A DNA stretch of 64,000 bases. It comes from Flavobacteriales bacterium UBA2306 (GTDB lineage Bacteria; Bacteroidota; Bacteroidia; Flavobacteriales; Weeksellaceae). Below, piece by piece: positions 53,255 to 62,346 of this stretch (the first letter of the stretch is position 1; every line of letters begins with the position of its first letter). The notes beneath the pieces were generated by a model. The model was not told the DNA's origin and did not search any database. It saw only the letters and a list, made by a program, of their open reading frames with translations. The translations under genes and the position numbers were made by a program. The stretch lies in assembly GCA_002345565.1 (NCBI GenBank), contig DDVS01000004.1, positions 1 to 64,000 on the forward strand. The letters run 5' to 3'.

Positions 53255-53284
53255 AAATATAGGACTTTCGCACCAAACTGTCAA
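53255..53284 (-). promoter_or_regulatory. gltA promoter, unusually close to the E. coli consensus
   Basis: TTGACA, a 17-nt spacer and TATATT on the minus strand, 24 nt upstream of the ATG. It also reads as TTG-N20-TATATTTA, one base off the Bacteroidetes -7. Confidence 0.6.
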
Positions 53285-53387
53285 CTGACAAAAGTCATAA
53301 ATTGGGATTGATTTTATTTATGATGATAATTGACTGATTTCAAAACAATTACAATTTTAATAAGAATTTGACAATCAAGTAATACAG

Positions 53388-53421
53388 CAAAAAAGCCTTT
53401 GAAAATTTTCAAAGGCTTTGG
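53388..53421 (-). terminator. Terminator of eno
   Basis: Near-perfect 14-bp palindrome AAAGCCTTTGAAAA/TTTTCAAAGGCTTT, then a T run on the minus strand. Confidence 0.88.
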
Positions 53422-53441
53422 ATATCAATATTAATCAAAAA

Positions 53442-54734
53442 TTATCTTTTGATTTTGAAAGCGTCTAAACCTGGGAAAACGGCAGTTTCTCCAAGAGCTT
53501 CCTCGATTCTCAACAATTGGTTGTACTTCGCCATTCTATCAGATCTAGAAGCAGAACCAGTTTTGATTTGTCCACAGTTTTGAGCTACTGCAAGATCTGC
53601 AATTGTAGCATCCTCTGTTTCACCAGATCTGTGAGACATTACGGTCGTGTATTTGTTTTGCTGAGCCATTTGTACAGCAGCCATAGTTTCGGAAAGAGAA
53701 CCAATTTGGTTAACTTTTACAAGGATTGAGTTAGCTGTATTTTCTGCGATACCTCTAGAAAGTCTCTCAACATTAGTCACGAATAAGTCGTCACCAACCA
53801 ACTGAACTCTGTCACCGATTTTATCAGTCAATTCTTTCCAACCTGCCCAGTCATTTTCCTGCATACCATCTTCGATAGAGATAATTGGATATTTGTTCGC
53901 TAATTCTGCCAAGTAAGAAACCTGCTCACTGCTTGAAAATACAGGCGCATCGGGAGTCTGGAATTTTCTATAATCGTAAACACCGTCTTTGTAAAATTCT
54001 GAAGCGGCACAATCCAAAGCAATCATTACATCATCACCTGGTTTGTAACCTGCTTTTTCGATAGCTTGTAATAATGTATCCAAAGCATCCTCAGTTCCTG
54101 TGAACGTTGGCGCAAATCCACCTTCGTCACCTACAGCAGTTGACAAACCTCTACCGTGAAGAATAGATTTTAAGCTATGGAAAATCTCAGTTCCTTTTCT
54201 CAAAGAATGAGAGAAAGAATCTGCTTTTACCGGCATTACCATAAATTCCTGGAAAGCGATTGGCGCATCTGAGTGAGAACCACCGTTGATTACGTTCATC
54301 ATCGGAACAGGAAGTGTATTAGCGTTTACACCACCTACATATTTATAAAGCGGCATTCTTAGTTCTGCAGCTGCAGCTTTTGCTACGGCCAAAGAAACTC
54401 CTAAAATTGCGTTTGCACCTAATTTTCCTTTGTTAGAAGTTCCATCAAGATCGATCATTACAGCATCGATTAGATTTTGTTCAAAAACAGGAAGTCCAAT
54501 TAATTCTGGAGCGATAACTTCTTTAACATTTTCAACTGCCTTCAAAACTCCTTTGCCAAGAAATTCTGGTGCGCCGTCTCTCAATTCAACCGCTTCGTGC
54601 TCTCCTGTGGATGCACCGGAAGGAACTGCTGCGCGCCCCATTGCTCCACTCTCTGTGAAAACATCTACTTCAATTGTAGGATTCCCTCTGGAATCTAATA
54701 TTTGTCTTGCTTCGATAAATGAAATGTAACTCAT
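53442..54734 (-). CDS. eno: Enolase
   Basis: Interconverts 2-phosphoglycerate and phosphoenolpyruvate. The 430 residues show AVPSGASTGEHEAVELRDG, NGGSHSDAPIAFQEFMV, the catalytic acid region VGDEGGFAPTF, the Mg2+-binding VGDDLFVTN and the SHRSGETEDATIADL loop. Normal length, no anomalies. Confidence 0.98.
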   Translation of the reverse strand: MSYISFIEARQILDSRGNPTIEVDVFTESGAMGRAAVPSGASTGEHEAVELRDGAPEFLGKGVLKAVENVKEVIAPELIGLPVFEQNLIDAVMIDLDGTSNKGKLGANAILGVSLAVAKAAAAELRMPLYKYVGGVNANTLPVPMMNVINGGSHSDAPIAFQEFMVMPVKADSFSHSLRKGTEIFHSLKSILHGRGLSTAVGDEGGFAPTFTGTEDALDTLLQAIEKAGYKPGDDVMIALDCAASEFYKDGVYDYRKFQTPDAPVFSSSEQVSYLAELANKYPIISIEDGMQENDWAGWKELTDKIGDRVQLVGDDLFVTNVERLSRGIAENTANSILVKVNQIGSLSETMAAVQMAQQNKYTTVMSHRSGETEDATIADLAVAQNCGQIKTGSASRSDRMAKYNQLLRIEEALGETAVFPGLDAFKIKR

Positions 54735-54787
54735 TGTCTTGATGTTTATTTTTAAGATTTTTATTTGTTTATTTTTTTAAAGCAATG

Positions 54788-54795
54788 CAAATTTA
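54788..54795 (-). promoter_or_regulatory. -7 element of eno
   Basis: TAAATTTG on the minus strand, matching TAnnTTTG, 53 nt before the ATG. Confidence 0.5.
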
Positions 54796-54855
54796 AACAT
54801 TTTTAAATAGTATGTAATGAATCGCAGTATATATTTACGGCTATCAGGAAATGAT

Positions 54856-55254
54856 TTAATTCAAGATTCTATATTTAATTTTCACTACACCATCCTCCAG
54901 ATTTGCTATTTTTTTAAACGCTTTTTGACTGATATCAAATTCTCTGGACCCCTTTAGAGCTGCTCTGTCATTAATTTCTACAATCACAGACTTCTCATTA
55001 GCTGTATTAATCATCTCCACTTTGGAACCAAATGGAAGAGAGTGATGCGCACCTGTTAATTTGGAATTACTGAAAATTTCCCCACTAGCCGTTCTTTTTC
55101 CGTTGAACTTGTTAGCATAAAAAGAAACCGTGGTTGTTCTATATCCTCCCTGGTATGGAGATCTTGATCCACAAGCATATATAAAAAAAAACACCGCTAC
55201 AATGAAAATTTTTAATGAATTAAAGGGAATTTTAAATAGAGTTTTCGCAATCAT
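54856..55254 (-). CDS. rlpA: RlpA-like septal-ring lipoprotein
   Basis: A 132-residue lipoprotein. A signal peptide ends in the lipobox IYAC (Cys ~29). A double-psi beta-barrel domain follows: VSFYANKFNGKRTASGEIFSNS, AHHSLPFGSKVEMINT, VIVEINDRAALKGSREFDIS. RlpA proteins cleave peptidoglycan strands lacking stem peptides; the SPOR domain found in the E. coli and Pseudomonas proteins is absent here. Divergent from the enoyl-CoA hydratase gene. Confidence 0.87.
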   Translation of the reverse strand: MIAKTLFKIPFNSLKIFIVAVFFFIYACGSRSPYQGGYRTTTVSFYANKFNGKRTASGEIFSNSKLTGAHHSLPFGSKVEMINTANEKSVIVEINDRAALKGSREFDISQKAFKKIANLEDGVVKIKYRILN

Positions 55255-55376
55255 ATAAACTTTAATTTATTTTTTTTCTACATAAAATGATATTTTTTAA
55301 TTATAAATTTGCTCATAATAAAAAAAATGTTATTTTTAAATTTCCAAAAATCATTATAGAAAAGATTCTATTCCAA

Positions 55377-56144
55377 ATGAATTACGAAAGTATAAAATTA
55401 ACCATAGAAGAAAAAATCGCAACCATTATTATTAACAGGCCGGAAAGCCTAAACGCCCTTAATAAAAGCGTTTTCAATGAGTTGGATCTGGTTTTGGGAT
55501 TTCTGTCAACCGAAAAAAATGTTAGCACAATTATTATTACAGGAAGTGGCGAGAAATCTTTTGTTGCCGGCGCAGATATAAAAGAATTTTCATCTTTTCA
55601 AGCAGAAGAAGCAAAAAAATTATCCAAAAGAGGTCATGACGTTTTTGACAAGATTGAAAATCTTAACAAACCTGTAATTGCAGCAATCAATGGTTTTGCT
55701 TTAGGCGGAGGATTAGAATTAGCTTTAGCTTGCCATATCAGGTTTGCTTCCGAGAATGCTAAATTAGGACTTCCGGAAGTAACTTTAGGACTGATTCCCG
55801 GTTACGGCGGAACACAAAGACTACCCAAACTGGTAGGAAAAGGGCTGGCAAATGAAATGATTTTCTCTGCAAAAATGATAACAGCAGAAAGAGCAAAATC
55901 TATTGGACTGGTTAATGATGTTTTTTCTCAAGAAGAATTAATTCCAAAAGCAATAGAGCTGGCTTCTCAAATTGCTAAAAATTCTCCTCAAGGAATAGCA
56001 AAAGCCATTAAAGCTGTTAATTCCAGCGACAAAGAAAATGGAATGATAAGCGAGATTAATTATTTTGGAGAGTTGTTTTCTGAGGACGATTTCAAAGAAG
56101 GCGTTTCTGCATTTCTTGAAAAAAGGAAGCCTGTTTTCCATTAA
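55377..56144 (+). CDS. Enoyl-CoA hydratase/isomerase-family protein
   Basis: A 255-residue crotonase-fold enzyme. The oxyanion-hole and catalytic segments are FVAGADIKEFSSF and NGFALGGGLELALACHIRFA (first Glu), then KLGLPEVTLGLIPGYGGTQRLP (second Glu). Both catalytic glutamates are present, as in true hydratases; beta-oxidation is the likely pathway. I chose ATG 55377 (MNYESIK) since the 30 residues upstream are unlike the family. Followed 9 nt later by the dCMP deaminase gene. Confidence 0.9.
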   Translation: MNYESIKLTIEEKIATIIINRPESLNALNKSVFNELDLVLGFLSTEKNVSTIIITGSGEKSFVAGADIKEFSSFQAEEAKKLSKRGHDVFDKIENLNKPVIAAINGFALGGGLELALACHIRFASENAKLGLPEVTLGLIPGYGGTQRLPKLVGKGLANEMIFSAKMITAERAKSIGLVNDVFSQEELIPKAIELASQIAKNSPQGIAKAIKAVNSSDKENGMISEINYFGELFSEDDFKEGVSAFLEKRKPVFH

Positions 56145-56153
56145 TTTTGCAAA

Positions 56154-56585
56154 ATGGATTATAATAAATTTGATATTGCCTATCTTAAAATGGCGATGGA
56201 ATGGGCCAATTTGTCTTATTGTAAAAGGAAAAAAGTAGGTGCCATTATTGTAAAAGACCGTATGATTATCTCCGATGGATATAACGGCACTCCATCTGGT
56301 TTTGAGAATAATTGCGAGGATGAAGATGGAAAAACCAATTGGTTTGTGCTGCATGCAGAAGCCAATGCAATTTTGAAAATTGCAGGTAGTACACAGTCTT
56401 GTAAAGGCGCTACACTTTATATTACAATGTCGCCTTGTAAAGAATGCAGCAAGTTAATACTGCAATCTGGCATAGCAAAAATAGTGTATATGACAGGATA
56501 TTCTGACGACAGCGGATTGTCCTTTTTGAAAAATGCAGGTATAGAAATTTTAAATATTACAGAAAAAGAATTATATAATTTATGA
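56154..56585 (+). CDS. dCMP deaminase (ComEB type)
   Basis: A 143-residue zinc deaminase that turns dCMP into dUMP for thymidylate synthesis. The zinc site is seen as HAEANAILKIAG (His and proton-shuttle Glu) and TMSPCKECSKLIL (two Cys). It lies 9 nt after the hydratase gene and 37 nt before xerD, so the three are probably one operon. Confidence 0.92.
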   Translation: MDYNKFDIAYLKMAMEWANLSYCKRKKVGAIIVKDRMIISDGYNGTPSGFENNCEDEDGKTNWFVLHAEANAILKIAGSTQSCKGATLYITMSPCKECSKLILQSGIAKIVYMTGYSDDSGLSFLKNAGIEILNITEKELYNL

Positions 56586-56622
56586 CATAAACATTAACAA
56601 ACAACTAAAACACACACAAATT

Positions 56623-57534
56623 ATGAACTGGTCCGAAAAAATTTATGATTTTTCAAATTTTCTGAAATTTGAAAAAAATTTCTCTCAAAACACTCTTGAC
56701 GCTTACATTAGAGACATTAAAAAACTGGAAATTTTTGCTCTTTCCGATTTAGAAATGGTCTCTCCTCAAAACATCACGTACGAAAATCTTCAGGAATTTA
56801 TCTATCAACTTTCTAAAAATAAGATCAGCGAAAGATCTCAAGCCCGGATTATTTCTTCTATAAAAGCTTTTTTTAGATTTATACTCGAAGAAGATTACAG
56901 AGAAGACAATCCCGCATCATTATTAGAAGGTCCGAAACTAGGACTCTATCTGCCAGACACTTTAAGCGAAGATGACATCAATAGAATCATCAACAGTGTA
57001 GATAAAAATACCGATATTGGCAAAAGAAACGAGTGTATTCTAGAAGTGCTTTACGGCTGCGGACTAAGAGTCTCGGAATTGGTAGATCTCAAAATATCCA
57101 ATATTAATTTCAAGGAAAACTTTGTCATTATAGAAGGCAAAGGAGATAAAACAAGGCTTGTTCCTCTAGCAAAATCTACCGCAAATTATATTTTGGATTA
57201 CCTGCACAACGTAAGATGCAATAATAAAATCAATAAAAAATATGAAGACATTCTTTTCCTCAACAGTCGCGGAACTAATATGAGCAGAGTAATTGTCTTT
57301 ATTATCATAAAAGAATTAACTCAGAAAGCCGGCATTAATAAAAGTATTTCGCCCCATACATTTAGACATTCTTTTGCAACCCATCTTTTGCAAAATGGTG
57401 CAGATCTTAGATTCATTCAAGAAATGCTGGGCCACAGCAGCATCACCACAACCCAGATCTACACCCACCTTAACACCGAAGAGTTGCGAGATGTTATTTT
57501 AAATTTCCATCCTAGAAATAGAAATACAGCCTAG
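56623..57534 (+). CDS. xerD: Site-specific tyrosine recombinase XerD
   Basis: A 303-residue tyrosine recombinase with an N-terminal SAM-like domain (WSEKIYDFSNFLKFEKNFS) and a C-terminal catalytic domain. The full active set is present: Arg in YGCGLRVSELVDLK, Lys in GKGDKTRLVPL, HxxR in SPHTFRHSFATHLL, His in MLGHSSI, and Tyr in TQIYTHL. Acts at chromosomal dif sites to resolve dimers; no dif site was identified in the window. A phage-type integrase is unlikely given length and neighbours. Confidence 0.93.
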   Translation: MNWSEKIYDFSNFLKFEKNFSQNTLDAYIRDIKKLEIFALSDLEMVSPQNITYENLQEFIYQLSKNKISERSQARIISSIKAFFRFILEEDYREDNPASLLEGPKLGLYLPDTLSEDDINRIINSVDKNTDIGKRNECILEVLYGCGLRVSELVDLKISNINFKENFVIIEGKGDKTRLVPLAKSTANYILDYLHNVRCNNKINKKYEDILFLNSRGTNMSRVIVFIIIKELTQKAGINKSISPHTFRHSFATHLLQNGADLRFIQEMLGHSSITTTQIYTHLNTEELRDVILNFHPRNRNTA

Positions 57535-57554
57535 TTTTTTCTTAAATTTAACCC

Positions 57555-58070
57555 ATGGAAAATTTGAGATTCTGTCCCAAATGTGGCCAGGAAAGCTTGC
57601 AATGGAATAATATTACCAGATTTAGTTGTATCAACTGTGATTTTGTTTTGTATCACAACACAGCTGCGGCAGTTGCGGTAATCATACAATGTAAAGAAGA
57701 ATTATTTTTTACCATTAGAAATCAAGAACCAGGAAAAGGAAAATGGGATTTATCTGGCGGATTTACAGACCCGAAAGAAAGTTCCGAAGAAACGTGTTCC
57801 CGGGAGTTAAATGAAGAATTGGGATTAACAATCAATCCTGAAGAATTCAAATATCTTGGAAGCCAACCGAATATTTATCCTTATAAAAATATTGATTACA
57901 ATACTTTGGATTTGTTCTATCTATATGAAGTGGAGGAAAAATTTGAAATCAAATTAGAAGAATCTGAAATCTCTGAAACCATTTGGATAAAAGCTTCAGA
58001 GCTTGATTTGAATAAAATTGCTTTTGAATCTCAGAAACGATTTCTTAAAAATTACATTGACAAACTTTAA
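57555..58070 (+). CDS. Nudix hydrolase with zinc ribbon
   Basis: A 171-residue protein. An N-terminal zinc ribbon (FCPKCGQ ... SCINCDF) precedes a Nudix domain with a complete box GGFTDPKESSEETCSRELNE followed by ELGL. This layout is shared with NADH pyrophosphatase NudC-type and ADP-ribose/nucleotide pyrophosphatases. The substrate is unknown. 21 nt after xerD. Confidence 0.88.
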   Translation: MENLRFCPKCGQESLQWNNITRFSCINCDFVLYHNTAAAVAVIIQCKEELFFTIRNQEPGKGKWDLSGGFTDPKESSEETCSRELNEELGLTINPEEFKYLGSQPNIYPYKNIDYNTLDLFYLYEVEEKFEIKLEESEISETIWIKASELDLNKIAFESQKRFLKNYIDKL

Positions 58071-58071
58071 T

Positions 58072-58110
58072 AAAAAAACCGGAAAACAATTTTCCGGTTT
58101 TTTTTTATTT
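58072..58110. terminator. Bidirectional terminator between the Nudix and thioredoxin-like genes
   Basis: Stem AAACCGGAAAA/TTTTCCGGTTT flanked by A and T runs. Confidence 0.88.
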
Positions 58111-58662
58111 CCATTTGATATTGCAACCTAAACTCGGTCTTTGGAATTCTTCTTGGTCAGCGCCTGCCAAAAGATTCTCGAATGCAATTATCAAATCTTC
58201 TCCTGTAACTTCTTTCTGATTTCCCGGACGAGAGTCATCCATTTGTCCACGATAAATCAAACTTAGATTTTCGTCAAAGAAATAAAAATCAGGCGTACAA
58301 GCTGCTTCAAAAGACTTTGCTACTTCTTGAGATTCATCGTACAGATATGGGAATTTGATGTTTTTTTCATCTACAAAATCAACCATTAACTCTGGAGAAT
58401 CTGCAGGATATCTGTCCACATCATTTGAATTAATCGCAATAAATTCAATTCCTTGAGATTTATAATCTTCGTACAATTCTTCCAATTTATCAATAATATG
58501 AAGAACAAACGGACAATGATTGCACATAAAAACAACCAAAGTTCCTCTCTTTCCTTTCAAAGATTCAAGGCTTTGTAATTCGTTATTTTTTGACGGATTA
58601 GGAAGTTTAAAATCCGGAGCTTTTGTTCCTAAAGCCAGCATATTCGAAGGTGTATTTGACAT
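58105..58662 (-). CDS. Thioredoxin-family protein (AhpC/TSA-like)
   Basis: A 185-residue peroxiredoxin/thioredoxin-fold protein with LGTKAPDFKLPNPSKNNELQS and VVFMCNHCPFVLHIIDKLEEL. The CNHC motif replaces the thioredoxin CGPC and is typical of the alkyl-hydroperoxide-reductase-like group that includes DipZ-type proteins. C-terminal residues end ...GCNIKWK. Cytoplasmic; redox partner unknown. Confidence 0.85.
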   Translation of the reverse strand: MSNTPSNMLALGTKAPDFKLPNPSKNNELQSLESLKGKRGTLVVFMCNHCPFVLHIIDKLEELYEDYKSQGIEFIAINSNDVDRYPADSPELMVDFVDEKNIKFPYLYDESQEVAKSFEAACTPDFYFFDENLSLIYRGQMDDSRPGNQKEVTGEDLIIAFENLLAGADQEEFQRPSLGCNIKWK

Positions 58663-58686
58663 CGTTATAATTTATTAATGTGATGA

Positions 58687-59586
58687 TTAATCTAATTTAT
58701 TCAGCAAAGATAATGCTTCTTGGAGAGAATTATCATAGTTGACCCAATTTACGTTTCCCAACTTTCTGTTCCACGTTGTTTGGCGTTTGGCATATCGTCT
58801 GGAATTTTTCTTTATTTCCGAAACTGCGAAATCCAAATCCCATTCTCCATCAAAATATCGGAATAACTCTGAGTAACCAACGGTTTGCAAAGCAACTTTA
58901 TCTCGGTCAACAATTAAACCTCTAGCCTCTTCCAGCAACCCATTTTCCATCATTTTATCGACACGAAGATTGATTCTTTCATAAATTACTTCTCTGGTTG
59001 CATCAATTCCAACTCTGATGGTTTCAAAATCACGCTTTGCTTTTGGTGTACTAAGATTTTCGGTGTAAGTTTTTCCGGTTTGCCAAATGATGTCAATGGC
59101 TCGAAATAATCTTCTCGGATTATCTTTATCTACGACCGAAAAATAATCTGGGTCTAATTCCTCCAACATTTTCTGCAAAACTTCGACACCTTCATTTTCA
59201 AAGATCGAAATCAGTTTTTGTTGATTGTCTTCAGTAGCTACTGGCAAATCATTCATCCCTTCTACAACGGCTTTCTCGTACATCCCGCTTCCGCCAACCA
59301 TTATTGCGACATCTTTTTTAGAAAATATCTCATTCAATTTCTTTAGAGCTTCTTCTTCATACAATCCAATTGAATAATAATCGTTGATGCTGATATTGCC
59401 TACAAAATGATGTTTAGCTTCTGCCAATTCTTCATCAGTCGGTGTTGCAGTTCCAATCTTCATTTCTTTATAAAATTGGCGCGAGTCACAGGAAATGATT
59501 TCTGTATCGAGATGTTTTGCCAAATCGATTGCCAATCGGGTTTTCCCAATTCCTGTAGTTCCGACGATGGAGATAAGACGCTTCAA
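58687..59586 (-). CDS. miaA: tRNA dimethylallyltransferase
   Basis: Adds an isopentenyl group to A37 of tRNAs reading UNN codons. The 299 residues include the P-loop VGTTGIGKTRLAIDLAK, SCDSRQFYKEMKIGTATP, and the C-terminal tRNA-binding segment KKNSRRYAKRQTTWNRK. The start is TTG (59584-59586); no ATG is available upstream, since the promoter-like -7 lies 14 nt before it. Confidence 0.94.
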   Translation of the reverse strand: MKRLISIVGTTGIGKTRLAIDLAKHLDTEIISCDSRQFYKEMKIGTATPTDEELAEAKHHFVGNISINDYYSIGLYEEEALKKLNEIFSKKDVAIMVGGSGMYEKAVVEGMNDLPVATEDNQQKLISIFENEGVEVLQKMLEELDPDYFSVVDKDNPRRLFRAIDIIWQTGKTYTENLSTPKAKRDFETIRVGIDATREVIYERINLRVDKMMENGLLEEARGLIVDRDKVALQTVGYSELFRYFDGEWDLDFAVSEIKKNSRRYAKRQTTWNRKLGNVNWVNYDNSLQEALSLLNKLD

Positions 59587-59600
59587 AAAGTTAATTTCTG

Positions 59601-59608
59601 CAAATTTA
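59601..59608 (-). promoter_or_regulatory. -7 element of miaA
   Basis: TAAATTTG on the minus strand; the predicted leader before the TTG start is only about 8-10 nt. Confidence 0.5.
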
Positions 59609-59625
59609 CGAAATCATTATTTTGA

Positions 59626-59787
59626 TTTAAGCGCAAAACTCGCAAAGATTTTATAAATAGCCAATTGCTCTAAGGTTCGCAAAGACGTAAAACTTAGCAA
59701 AGTAAAAGTAATTGCTGAACGAAGTGCCTTTGCGAACCTTAAAATATTTTCAATAATTATATTGAAACTTTGCGTTCATTGCGTTTA
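59626..59787. repeat. Nested inverted-repeat element (GCAAAG family)
   Basis: Outer arms TTTAAGCGCAAAACTCGCAAAG (59626-59647) and CTTTGCGTTCATTGCGTTTA (59768-59787) are imperfect inverted copies. Inner arms AAGGTTCGCAAAG (59672-59684) and CTTTGCGAACCTT (59728-59740) are perfect inverted copies. The element fills the spacer between miaA and the aminotransferase gene and holds no gene. Confidence 0.6.
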
Positions 59788-59846
59788 AAATATTCTCAAA
59801 AGGTTTTGATTTTTTAAAGTAATTATTACCTATTTTTACAATCAGA

Positions 59847-61004
59847 ATGGCATTCAAATTACCAAACTCCAAACTTCCTAATGTGAAAACGACGATTTTC
59901 ACAGAGATGAGCTTATTAGCACAACAGGAAAACGCAGTCAATCTTTCTCAAGGATTTCCGGATTACCAGCCTGATGAGAACTTAATAAAATATCTCGGTG
60001 ATTTTGCGAAACAAGGTTATAATCAATACGCACCTTTAGCTGGAATCAAGGAACTTCGGGAAGAGATTTCAAGGAAATTTAATCTTCAATATCAAGTTGA
60101 TTATCATCCGGATTCTGAGATTAACATAACAGCCGGAGCAACTCAAGGGATTTTCACGATAATCGCTGCATTTGTGGAAAAAGATGATGAAGTTATTATT
60201 TTTGAACCAGCTTACGACTGTTATGAACCTGCAATTATCTTGAATGGCGGAATTGTAAAAAACGTCAAAATGCTTTATCCAGATTATGAAATTAATTGGA
60301 ATGAAGTTAAAAATCTGGTTTCCGAAAAAACCAAGATGATGATCATTAACAATCCGAATAATCCTTCCGGAAAAATCCTGAAACAGAAAGATATTGATGA
60401 ATTAATTTCGATTGTAAAAGACACAGACATCATTATTCTAAGTGATGAAGTTTATGAAAGCATCACTTTCGATGAAAAACCTCATCTGACATTAGCCAAA
60501 TATCCTGAACTGAAAGAAAGAACTTTTGTAGTTGGCTCTTTTGGGAAGCTGTTACACATCACAGGCTGGAAAATTGGTTATGTTTGTGCGCCTTTGGATT
60601 TGATGACTGAGTTTAGGAAAGTTCATCAATTCAATGTGTTTTGTGTGAACACGCCTGCACAATTTGGAATTTCTAAATATTTGCAGAATGTGGATGACTT
60701 CCAAACAATCTCAACATTTTTTCAAACAAAAAGAGATTATCTTAAAAATGCTTTAAAAGAAACACCTTTTCAATTATTAGATTGTGAAGGAACTTATTTT
60801 TTGTCCGCAAATTTTGGCGCAATTTCTGATAAGCAAGACAAGGATTTTTGCTATTGGCTGACGAAAGAATATAAAGTCGCAACTATCCCGTTTTCTGCAT
60901 TTTACAAAGATAAAACTGATGAAAAAGTAATTCGTTTTTGTTTTGCGAAAGAACAAGAAACTTTGGAAAAAGCCATAGAAAAATTATTAAAAATTAAAAT
61001 ATAA
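59847..61004 (+). CDS. Methionine/kynurenine-type aminotransferase (PLP, class I/II)
   Basis: A 385-residue fold-type I aminotransferase. LSQGFPDYQPDENLIKYL, AGATQGIFTIIAAFV, NNPNNPSGKILK and the PLP-binding Lys in GSFGKLLHITGWKIGYV are all present. The FPDY...QYAPLAGIKELREEI phrase is shared with YbdL-type methionine aminotransferases, which act in methionine salvage, and with kynurenine aminotransferases. The exact substrate is not certain. 1 nt before the DUF2911 gene. Confidence 0.88.
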   Translation: MAFKLPNSKLPNVKTTIFTEMSLLAQQENAVNLSQGFPDYQPDENLIKYLGDFAKQGYNQYAPLAGIKELREEISRKFNLQYQVDYHPDSEINITAGATQGIFTIIAAFVEKDDEVIIFEPAYDCYEPAIILNGGIVKNVKMLYPDYEINWNEVKNLVSEKTKMMIINNPNNPSGKILKQKDIDELISIVKDTDIIILSDEVYESITFDEKPHLTLAKYPELKERTFVVGSFGKLLHITGWKIGYVCAPLDLMTEFRKVHQFNVFCVNTPAQFGISKYLQNVDDFQTISTFFQTKRDYLKNALKETPFQLLDCEGTYFLSANFGAISDKQDKDFCYWLTKEYKVATIPFSAFYKDKTDEKVIRFCFAKEQETLEKAIEKLLKIKI

Positions 61005-61005
61005 A

Positions 61006-61572
61006 ATGAAAAACCTAATTATCGCCGCTTCTTTATTAGTAGGAGTTAGCACATTTTCTCAAGCGAAAATTGACCCAACAAAACTGAATTATATGTCAGT
61101 TGACGTAAGTCCAATGGATGCAGTTTATTATCCACTTCAGGTGACTTCTTCCAAATCCGATACACCGAAAGTGAAAGTGGTTTATTCTCGACCTCAGAAG
61201 AAGAACAGAGTAGTCTTTGGAAACTTAGTAAAATATGGAGATATTTGGAGATTTGGCGCCAATGAAAATTCTGAAATCAAATTTTATACGCCTGTAAAAA
61301 TTGACGGAAAACAAATTCCAGCAGGAACTTATAGCTTATTTGCTATCCCTAATGATAAAGAATGGACGATTGTTTTAAATTCTGACACTGATAAATGGGG
61401 TGCTTACGCCTATGATAAAAATAAAGACGTGGTGCGATTCAAAGTTCCGGTTGAGAAAACAGCTTCTCCAATTGAGTATTTTTCTGTGACTTTTGTACAG
61501 ACAAAATCGGGTGCAGATTTGTACGCGGGTTGGGATAATTCTCAGGTCAAATTCCCAATTGAATTTTTATAA
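61006..61572 (+). CDS. DUF2911 family exported protein
   Basis: A 188-residue protein with a signal peptide (MKNLIIAASLLVGVSTFSQA). The DUF2911 block contains VVYSRPQKKNRVVFGNLVKYG, WRFGANENSEIKF, GKQIPAGTYSLFAIPNDKEW and WGAYAYDKNKDVVRF. A beta-sandwich periplasmic or surface protein of unknown function, common in Bacteroidetes. Overlap or coupling with the aminotransferase gene is only by proximity. Confidence 0.88.
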   Translation: MKNLIIAASLLVGVSTFSQAKIDPTKLNYMSVDVSPMDAVYYPLQVTSSKSDTPKVKVVYSRPQKKNRVVFGNLVKYGDIWRFGANENSEIKFYTPVKIDGKQIPAGTYSLFAIPNDKEWTIVLNSDTDKWGAYAYDKNKDVVRFKVPVEKTASPIEYFSVTFVQTKSGADLYAGWDNSQVKFPIEFL

Positions 61573-61593
61573 TTTCTACGCAGAAATCAATTC

Positions 61594-61631
61594 AAAAAAA
61601 GCAAGTTTTAAATTTAAAACTTGCTTTTTTT
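61594..61631. terminator. Bidirectional terminator after DUF2911
   Basis: Long palindrome AAAGCAAGTTTTAAA/TTTAAAACTTGCTTT, then TTTTT. Confidence 0.88.
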
Positions 61632-61661
61632 GATTCCCTTTGAAACGGAATATAACTCAAA

Positions 61662-62300
61662 TTATTTAAGAAAAGAATTATGCTCTTTTTCAAATCCTAT
61701 GGATGTTGGTTCTCCGTGGCCACTATAGACTTTTGTATCCTCTGGCAAAGTCAATAATTTATTTTTAATACTGGAAATCAATTGTTCATAATTCCCTTTG
61801 TAAAGGTCTGTTCTGCCAATGCTCATCATAAAAAGTGCATCGCCAGAAATCACAAATTTATGATCTGCATTATAAAACGCCACACTTCCGGGAGAATGCC
61901 CTGGAACATCATAAATTTCTAAAACATCTGCCCCTAAGCTCAATTGATCTTTTTCTTTTATGTGCTGAATTTCTCCTTTAAAAGCAGGAAAGAAAAAACC
62001 ATAATTTTTAGCCGTAAAAGTTGCTCTTTCCAGAATTTCAACTTCATCCGGATGAATTAAAACAGGAACTTTAAACGTATCATACGCCCATTGCAGGCCA
62101 ATAATATGGTCAATATGAGCGTGGGTTAACAGAATATTCTGGATGTTAAGTTCATTTGTTTTGATGAAATTGTGCAAATTTTCGGTCTCAGCTTCGGGCA
62201 TATTTCCGGGATCTATAAGAAAAGCCTCCTTTTCATCGTTATAAATGATGTATGTATTTTCGGAAAACGGATTAAAGGCGAAGGATTTTACGTGCAACAT
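61662..62300 (-). CDS. MBL-fold metallo-hydrolase, glyoxalase II-like
   Basis: A 212-residue metallo-beta-lactamase-fold enzyme. Metal ligands are in LTHAHIDHIIGLQW (HxHxDH), DVPGHSPGSVAFYN (His), SGDALFMMSIGRTD (Asp) and SGHGEPTSIGFEKEHN (His). This is the YcbL/glyoxalase II-like group, which hydrolyses thioesters such as S-lactoylglutathione in some members. The substrate here is unknown; no glutathione-related gene is adjacent. Confidence 0.9.
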   Translation of the reverse strand: MLHVKSFAFNPFSENTYIIYNDEKEAFLIDPGNMPEAETENLHNFIKTNELNIQNILLTHAHIDHIIGLQWAYDTFKVPVLIHPDEVEILERATFTAKNYGFFFPAFKGEIQHIKEKDQLSLGADVLEIYDVPGHSPGSVAFYNADHKFVISGDALFMMSIGRTDLYKGNYEQLISSIKNKLLTLPEDTKVYSGHGEPTSIGFEKEHNSFLK

Positions 62301-62346
62301 TCTTTTAAATTTTAGATGTAAAAATATAAAACATTACCTTAGCGAT

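Noticed and set aside
55287..55376. N-terminal extension of the enoyl-CoA hydratase
   Set aside because: Very AT-rich, no family similarity; the crotonase fold starts at ATG 55377.
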